Source of the DNA: Cordilura impudica
Lineage: Eukaryota; Arthropoda; Insecta; Diptera; Scathophagidae
Reading direction: 5' to 3'
Length of the DNA: 64,000 nt
Assembly (NCBI GenBank): GCA_963682025.1
Contig: OY821517.1
Location: 24,392,620-24,456,619, forward strand
The notes below the pieces were generated by a model that worked only from the letters and a program-made list of their open reading frames with translations, was not told the origin of the DNA and did no database searches. The translations under genes and the position numbers were made by a program. The first letter of the stretch is position 1. The number at the start of each line of letters is the position of its first letter. Positions 57,471 to 64,000 of this stretch are shown here, piece after piece.

Positions 57471-58528
57471 TTCTAAAAAGATGAAAATTTATCATTAGAT
57501 AAAGAATGCGAGCATGATTATTTTTTTATTATGACAAAGAATAAATGCTGTTGTTGAATTTGTAATAATAATGTATCAGCATATGAAATATGAAAAAAAT
57601 TTTCCGCTGAATAGTGATTTAGGAAAAGCTAAACTTATTGAACTTAAGGCGAGTCTCTCATCGCAACAATTAACTTTCACTTAAGAAACATAAAAACCAA
57701 AGTCGACTACAATTGCTTCTTTGCGAGCATGCCATGTTCTTGCTAATAAGAAACCATTTAGTAATGGTGCAATTATAAAAACTTTATTTTGTGACTACAA
57801 AAATAAGTCAGAAAACGTTACTGCGATTAACGATTTGCAGTTGTCATGCAATGCAGTTGCAAAACGAATGGACCAAATCGCATCAAATTTAAAAGATCAA
57901 TTAATGCAATTAATGGATGAGTCTACTGATGCAGTTGGCATATCTCAAACGATTGTTATCAATTCGAGCAAAAAGTCTCCAAAGGCGCCTGTTTAAGCTA
58001 CAGGTGGAAGAATCAAATGATGGTAGACCATACGAACTGCTCATGCATATAGATGTTAGGTGGCTAAGTCGAGGAAAATTTCTCCAGCGATTTAGAGATT
58101 TAATCAATGAAATTAAACAATTTCTTAGCGAAAGAGGTGATGATGTAGCATTTTTGACCGATGTAACAGCAAAATTAAATGATTTAAATTTAGAACTACA
58201 AGGTCCTAATAAAAAATTTCCATATGATTAGTGCTGTCAACGCTTTCAGAGAAAAACAAAATCTTCTTGTATCAAAGCTAGAAAATAAAAACGTATCTAA
58301 TTTTCCAAATATGTTGTCGCAATTAAAAAATATTGCTTCTAATAATTATGATAAAAAAATATGTCAACGAAATTTAGAACCTTATTGAAATTGATAATAT
58401 TGTTTTATTTACGAGTTATCCATTTGATAATAGTGTTAAAGCGGAAACAATTGCAGAAAATCTTTCAACTATTTTTAATATGGATAATACTACACTTGAA
58501 ACAGAAATTATTACTTTGAAAAATTATA
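57471..58528 (+). pseudogene. hAT transposase (ZBED5-like), decayed, interrupted by a Helitron
   Basis: Pieces in three frames keep family order: LRACHVLANKKPFSNGAII, NAVAKRMDQIASNLKDQL, LMDESTDAVGISQ (catalytic block with D and E swapped: MDEST instead of LDDST), then after a large deletion LLMHIDVRWLSRGKFLQR, INEIKQFLSERG, VAFLTDVTAKLNDLNLELQG, and KLENKNVSNFPNML, ending TLETEIITLKN. The central part (TDGA and the C..H pair) is missing. The last codons run straight into the Helitron 5' end at 58529. It is a separate lineage from the 51.6 kb gene. Confidence 0.8.
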
Positions 58529-58620
58529 TCTATAATATTAATAGGCTAGGCGATTTCTTGCGACCGATGTTTTGTTCTACCATTTTATCCCGATTTTGAC
58601 CTAATGTATATTATTCAGAG
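58529..58620 (+). mobile_element. Helitron (H5), 5' end only
   Basis: A|TCTATAATATTAATAGGC then TAGGCGATTTCTTGCGACCG matches the family 5' end. It breaks off near 58620 and no 3' end follows. Confidence 0.7.
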
Positions 58621-58897
58621 TTCAGAAAAAAACACACACTGAATAAAAAACTCGTACATATATGTAAACAAACATAACTTAGACCAACACACACATATTT
58701 TTATTTTCATACCAATTATGTTTGTTTTTAAATTTTCTTCGTTGCCCAACACAACCATGACTGTGTTCGTTTTAATATTTCGTTATTTACACGAACATTT
58801 TTGTATCACATACTTTTTGTTTCAATCACACATAAAGCACACATTTTTGAGTGTTGCTTTATTTGAAGTTCATGTTCTGGTAAGTGTACTGAAAAAA

Positions 58898-59030
58898 AAC
58901 ACAGAACATATACAATAAACAGGTTCGAGTTCAGTTATATTTTAAGTCGTGTTGTGGCTCGTGTAGTAAGAAAAAACACAACATGTACAATAAACAGGTT
59001 CGAGTTCAGTTATATTTTAAACACGACTTT
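58898..59030 (+). repeat. Tandem duplication, unit about 73 bp
   Basis: ACAATAAACAGGTTCGAGTT with CAGTTATATTTTAA occurs twice (58911 and 58986), separated by GTCGTGTTGTGGCTCGTG. Confidence 0.8.
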
Positions 59031-59699
59031 GGAGGTTATATTATAGTGGCCTAATTCTTTCACCCAGGCTAGGAATTTGTGGCCCCCAAAATGGCTGTTG
59101 TACAGTTTTTTCTTAAATTTAAATTTTACTTTAAAGAAAATTAAAATTCAGAACTATGAAATAACTTTAATCTTACTTCTTTTTAACTATTTATACAAAA
59201 GAAAAGAGTTTATTTTTATTAACTCAAATGATAAATGATAATCAGAATGCTAAACAAATTATACAACTGTCATAATATTGAGAAGAAAAAAAAATATTTA
59301 CGAATATATTTAGATATATATTTCAGTAGACATCAAAACTTCTGATTTTTAGCGCTGTGTTAAGTATATTCAAAATAAATACATTTTTATTAATTTAGTT
59401 GAATAAATTTGAAAAAATAAATATATTATAAATTTGTATTTCATTTTATCACATCATATGAATTAATTAAGCTACTGTTTTTATTATTTAAGACATCTGC
59501 TGAGTCATCCGATTTTTGATTGACAGGCCATTAAGTGAATAACGTTGTTGTATTTTTCCAAAAATAATTGAAAATTTTTTTTTAAGAACAATAGTGACGA
59601 ACTTAATGAGAAAATGATCAAAGTGAAGACTCTTCAGCTACTTTGCCAACACTTAAATATTAGACAGCTGATATGAAATGCAGCCCTGCAAGTGTTTTT
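59031..59699. other. AT-rich spacer
   Basis: Nothing recognised. Confidence 0.45.
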
Positions 59700-60750
59700 T
59701 ATGAGAAAAAGATTTTCTATAAAAAATTTCTCAATTAAAACAATATTCTAAAGAAATCTTCCAATTACAAGAATTGTTTAAAGAAGAATTGTTAAAAATT
59801 TAACAATTACAACACTTTTCTATAGAAAATATATGGATTAAAATAATTTTCTACGGAAAATTTATCGCCTGCAAAAGTATTATATAGAAACTTTATCGAT
59901 TACAAAAATTTTCAACAGAAAATTCACCGATCACAAAAATATTCTATACAAAATTTATCGACTACAAAAATATTCTAAAGCAAATTAATATTTCACAATG
60001 ATTTTTGTACAATTTCTTATCGATCACTAAAATATTCTACAGAAAAATTATGGATTACAAACGTATTCAATAGAAAGCTCATCGACCACAAAAAACTTTG
60101 ATGGACAATTTATCGATTAGAGAAATTTTGTATATAAAATGAATAATAATATTTTCTATAAAAAACTGATCGCTTACAGTCATTTATCGTATACAATTTT
60201 CAGTAGAAGATTTTTTGATTGCAATCATTTTCTATAGAATAACTATCAATTGCATTATTTATTTTATTGAAAATTTATCGATTAGAGAAGATTTCTGTAT
60301 AGAATTGATCAATTTCAATAATTTTCTATAAAGCAGTTATCGATAATAATAATTTGCTATTAGAAAACTTATTGACTGCAGAAATTTTCTAAATAAAATT
60401 TAAAGATTGCTAGAATTTTTTATAGAAAATTTATCAATTCCAATAACTTTCATAGCATATTTATAACAATTTTCTATAGAACAGTTATCGATTACAATAA
60501 TTTTCTACAGAAATTTACTCCAAACCTTAAATTTTCTATAGAAAATCTATCGAATACAACAACTTTTGATAGAAAATTTATCAATTACATTAATACATAA
60601 AAGACAGTTTAGTGATTACAACAATTTATTAAAGGAAAATCATCGATAACAACAATTTTCTATAACAAAAATTTATCGATTACAATAATACCTTCTTGTT
60701 ATAGTAATCGATAAATTTATGGCATTCGATAAATTTTCCATGAAACTATA
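59700..60750. repeat. Minisatellite-like array, unit near 30-38 bp
   Basis: Around thirty diverged units combine a TTTTCTATAGAAAA palindrome with a TTATCGATTACAA block. Unit length varies. Near 60690-60740 the order reverses (GTAATCGATAAATTTATGG), giving a short inverted section. No coding frame crosses it. Confidence 0.8.
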
Positions 60751-61540
60751 AAGTTTATATTCAAAAAATTTTTAATATCTATTCGACAAATTTTCTGTAC
60801 TTATTTAATATGAGTTAACTAATTTCTATATCGTGTGACGGTGATCTTTTTTGCTCTGCACTGTAGCAAAAGAATTTCTGGTACAGGCAGAATAAGAAAG
60901 AAGAAAAAATAATAACCTTGATCTTGAAATTATTTTCAAGTTCAAGTATGTACATATAAACAACACCTTATATGGTAATAGGTTGATGGCATTTTTTTTC
61001 TCTTCATTGTGTTGTATGAAATCATGAACACATTCATATGCAATCATGCTGTATTGATCTCACTTGCTCTCATATAGTCATATATGAGTGGGAGTGTTAT
61101 AAATACTAGAGAATATTATGAATGCATATGAATGTTCTCAATGAATTGGTGGTGATTTTGTTTTTTTAATAAACAGGTTTTTATCTGGACATGAATGAAT
61201 GAAGAGGAGAAGGTTAATGTAATAAAGTTAAATTTAAATCGGGGAGTTGAAGTTTGGCATTTGAAAGTAAAAGGTTGAGGAAAAACCTCAAAAAAAAAAA
61301 AAAATTTAATTTAAGTTTAATAAAATAAAAATTAAAGTTTAAGAAAATTAAAAAATTAAGAAAATACTAGTTTTAGTGAAATTTGTTTAAAAACAAAATT
61401 GGCATTTTAATAACGCTTAAATCCATTTTCAAGTTGAAAATATAATTTTTAATATAAAAGTATCATTTACATAGCATTTAAAGCAATTTACAAGTTTAAA
61501 ATATAATTTAAGAGAATATAACATGGTGTCGTGTCAGGAT
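60751..61540. other. AT-rich flank of the BEL/Pao element
   Basis: No gene was seen. CATATGAATG-type short repeats occur near 61030-61140. Confidence 0.4.
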
Positions 61541-62210
61541 GTTATAAAAAATATTGTGTTTGCTAAATTTGTTTAAAAAATAAATAAAATTATTTAATAA
61601 AGTAATAATAATATAAAATTTAATGTAAAGTATACTTAAACAAATCGTTTAACGAATTAAATTGAGCGAAATGAATAAAAATTTGATTGCTGTTACATAC
61701 CAACAAAAACAATTGAATATGGCCAATTAAGCGTGTTTGGGCATTTTTTACCCAAACGTAAATGTAAACTTTAGCCGAACTGGATACCCTAACTAAAGTT
61801 ACCTATCTTCATTATAACTATTTGCTTATCATATAATTTGCACATTGAATTATCTATTTCTCTCAGCTTAAACAAAACTAGTTCTTACCGTTAGGCCAAA
61901 CCAAAGTACTTACAATTATGTATTAACATTAAGATCATTAAAAAATTAACACTTGCTTTTTGCTAGCATTGATACAATTTATCATTCTTGTTTCAAACGT
62001 TGAATATTGAAGTTCATAACTAAGTACATATGTACATGAACAATTAAAAGAAAAGACAGTACAGTACTGTTATAAATAATAAGCAAACATTATTTTCTAA
62101 ATTAATATGAAAGTGTTTTAATAGATAAGTAAAATGAATTTAATAAATAAATAAAATGAAATTATTAAAACATTAAATCAACGATTATTTTTTTGGAAAA
62201 GACTCCTACA
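61541..62210 (+). repeat. Probable 5' LTR of the BEL/Pao retrotransposon (start uncertain)
   Basis: The right border is inferred at 62210 (CTCCTACA, a CA end), six bases before the TGG of the primer-binding site. A TGTTATAAAAAAT at 61541 could be the start, but it is only a guess because the 3' LTR is outside the window. AATAAA signals occur near 62140-62150. Confidence 0.4.
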
Positions 62211-62215
62211 TTAAA

Positions 62216-62236
62216 TGGTGCCGAAACCAGGGAACT
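62216..62236 (+). promoter_or_regulatory. Putative tRNA primer-binding site
   Basis: TGGTGCCGAAACCAGGGAA starts with TGG, complementary to the tRNA CCA end, and lies between the LTR and the gag start, where BEL/Pao elements have it. I cannot assign the tRNA. Confidence 0.6.
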
Positions 62237-62386
62237 GTCCATGTGCTGACGAAATCCCATTAATTTATACATACTTGTCTGCTGTTCATTAACTTTACTA
62301 CCGTCGAGCCTACGGTTTTAATAAACTGGCAAACAACTATTGCCTCATCTTTTGCTGTAACGAATTTCGTGCCAAATTCATCCACA

Positions 62387-64000
62387 ATGGAAACTATTGC
62401 TGTTGAAATCGAAGACCAAAGAAAGCTGTTTAAACATATTGAACGTATGGCCAATTTATTCAATGGTAAACCAAAAGCTGCAATCACTAAAGGTTATGTC
62501 CAAACTATGATCGAAGATTTGGAACTCAACTTTAAAACCTTTAAAGATGGCCACTCTCAGATCATCGAGGTGATTCGGGACTCTTCGATAAATAATACCG
62601 ATGTACCGTACATCAGTACCGACGTTTATTATAAATGTTTCGATACATATATTTCTTTTAAAACTTTACTTCTTGATATACTTTTTGATTTTGATTCTCC
62701 ACAGACTCCTACTGTCCATGCTAGTACATTTGCAGCCACGAGCAGCCGCAATGAAACTTTTATCGCTGGAGCGCGGCTCCCAAAAATTAATCTTCTGGTG
62801 TTCTCTGGAAATTATATAGAATGGATTTCTTATCGAGACATGTTTATGTCACTTGTCCACAACAATACTTCTTTGTCAAAGGTAAAAAAATTGTATTATT
62901 TAAAGGGTTCCTGCACAGGAACGCCGCTCAATATGATCAACGAATACCCTTCTCAAGATTCTAGCTACGATTTAGCTTGGGAAGCTTTAGAAAAGCGTTT
63001 CCATAATGAACGGAAACTTGTTCAACAAATTTTAAAACGTTTATTTGCTATACCGTCAGCGAACGGTTCATTTAATAGTGTTAAAGAGCTATTAGACACC
63101 ACCAGGAACTGCCTGGCTCAACTTAAAGCTTTGAACGTAAATATTTCTGTAGGGGATGCTATCCTCATTTATATGACGACTCAAAAACTAGACATACAGA
63201 CTCGTAAAGAATGGGAACAGTCCCTTAATGCTAGTACAACAATACCGCCGCTGTCAACTCTGCTTTCTTTTCTAGAAACTACATTCAGGACTTTGGAATC
63301 AATAGAAGGAGAAAGCAAACCGCATGCCAATTTGGTTAGAACTAATTCCTTCTTTGTTAAGGAAAACCGAATTAAACCAAATAGAACAATTCGTGTTCCT
63401 AACGCCACAACCAGCCAGGATGATAACTGCCCCTGCTGCAACAAACGTCATCCACTGTATAAGTGCTTTCGATTTTCTGTTTTAGCATCCAATGAAAAGA
63501 AGAATTTGGTAAATCAAAAACGTTTATGTCGAAACTGTCTTAATACTGGCCACCTTCAATCATCATTTAAGTTAAATGCTCGATGCCAATTATGCCATGA
63601 ACCACACCACACCATAATCCACAACGAGTTTGCTTCAGCAAACCAGATACAACCAGCATTTCCATCTACTTCACCACAAAATACTACAGCAAATAAACAG
63701 TTAAATGCTCAAGCGTCTAATTCAACGCCACATACAACAACTGTGAGTACAAATCTTTCCAGCTACAATGCAAACCAGTTTATTCCAGCTCTATTGCCGA
63801 CCGCTAAGGTAATTATAAAAACGCCAAATGGCACTTTTAACGTAAAAAGTCTTGTAGATCAAGGATCTCAAATGTCTTTTGTATCTGAAGAACTATCGCA
63901 GCTATTGTCAGTACCAAAGTACAAAACCCACGTTAACATTTCGGGTGTTGGAGGAAATTCTGGTGTAACTTCCAAAAAATATCTTCATGTTACAATTTTC
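62387..64000 (+). CDS. BEL/Pao retrotransposon gag-protease, 5' part of the polyprotein
   Basis: 538 codons are open from ATG at 62387 to the window edge. This ATG is the first after the primer-binding site and opens the frame. The Gag region contains LPKINLLVFSGNYIEW and AWEALEKRFHNERKLV, typical of insect BEL/Pao Gag. Three Cys/His clusters follow: CPCCNKRHPLYKC (from C348), CRNCLNTGHLQ and CQLCHEPHHTIIH, the nucleocapsid-like part. The aspartic protease starts with SLVDQGSQMSFV, with active-site D491 in a D-Q-G-S context. Reverse transcriptase, RNase H and integrase would lie to the right. There is no stop or shift in the visible part, so the copy may be young. It ends in the window only because the window ends. 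Confidence 0.9.
   Translation, partial: METIAVEIEDQRKLFKHIERMANLFNGKPKAAITKGYVQTMIEDLELNFKTFKDGHSQIIEVIRDSSINNTDVPYISTDVYYKCFDTYISFKTLLLDILFDFDSPQTPTVHASTFAATSSRNETFIAGARLPKINLLVFSGNYIEWISYRDMFMSLVHNNTSLSKVKKLYYLKGSCTGTPLNMINEYPSQDSSYDLAWEALEKRFHNERKLVQQILKRLFAIPSANGSFNSVKELLDTTRNCLAQLKALNVNISVGDAILIYMTTQKLDIQTRKEWEQSLNASTTIPPLSTLLSFLETTFRTLESIEGESKPHANLVRTNSFFVKENRIKPNRTIRVPNATTSQDDNCPCCNKRHPLYKCFRFSVLASNEKKNLVNQKRLCRNCLNTGHLQSSFKLNARCQLCHEPHHTIIHNEFASANQIQPAFPSTSPQNTTANKQLNAQASNSTPHTTTVSTNLSSYNANQFIPALLPTAKVIIKTPNGTFNVKSLVDQGSQMSFVSEELSQLLSVPKYKTHVNISGVGGNSGVTSKKYLHVTIF

Noticed and set aside
62260..62487. Minus-strand frames at 62260-62487 and 63181-63444
   Set aside because: Antisense to the BEL/Pao gag frame.

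Overview
This window reads as intergenic or heterochromatin-like DNA from an insect, most likely a brachyceran fly. It is strongly AT-rich, full of homopolymer runs and microsatellites, and carries GT...AG introns. Its transposable elements are those common in Diptera: Transib, hAT, Tc1/mariner, Helitron, Jockey-type and other LINEs, and BEL/Pao. I found no convincing host gene. Almost every real coding stretch is a transposon protein, and most are broken.

Layout. 0-1 kb: 3' end of a LINE on the + strand, inserted into a minus-strand transposase-like gene (1055-2021). 2.6-5.0 kb: a minus-strand transposase-like gene with one intron and one frameshift, followed by a 500 bp inverted-repeat element with a perfect 6 bp target duplication. 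5.9-7.7 kb: inverted copy of a dispersed repeat, here called R. 9.3 kb: a short non-autonomous Helitron. 10.9-14.2 kb: a Transib element with an intact 640-aa RAG1-like transposase between inverted repeats of about 550 bp. 16-18 kb: copies of R and of repeat A. 20.2-21.0 kb: decayed Transib. 21.5-28.4 kb: a long-inverted-repeat transposon (C) with a decayed transposase, split by a full R copy and a Helitron. 28.4-32.5 kb: featureless AT-rich DNA. 32.5-38.8 kb: Helitrons, a mariner remnant, a 950 bp T-rich tract and a Jockey-type ORF1. 39.5-43.2 kb: element D, relative of the 2.6-5.0 kb gene, with terminal inverted repeats, 6 bp target duplication and two introns in its transposase. 43.3-44.3 kb: a related 1 kb non-autonomous element. 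45-51 kb: more copies of C, A, inverted-arm repeat E and R, then tandem repeats. 51.6-53.3 kb: a hAT transposase of the ZBED5 type with one frameshift. 53.8-55.0 kb: an inverted-repeat element (F) split by R. 57.2-58.6 kb: a small hAT MITE and a decayed second hAT gene interrupted by a Helitron. 59.7-60.75 kb: a minisatellite. 61.5-64 kb: the 5' part of a BEL/Pao LTR retrotransposon whose gag-protease frame is open to the window edge.

The sequences do not form a pathway. They are layers of insertions, and the order can be read in places: LINE into transposase gene; R into C, F and E; Helitrons into C, E and hAT. The most interesting material is the D lineage: two diverged transposase-like genes plus related short elements with ends near TTAGGGTGAC and 6 bp duplications. 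Next are the intact Transib with long inverted repeats, the C element, and the repeat that carries a tRNA-like body. Family names rest on recalled motif patterns, since no database search was possible.
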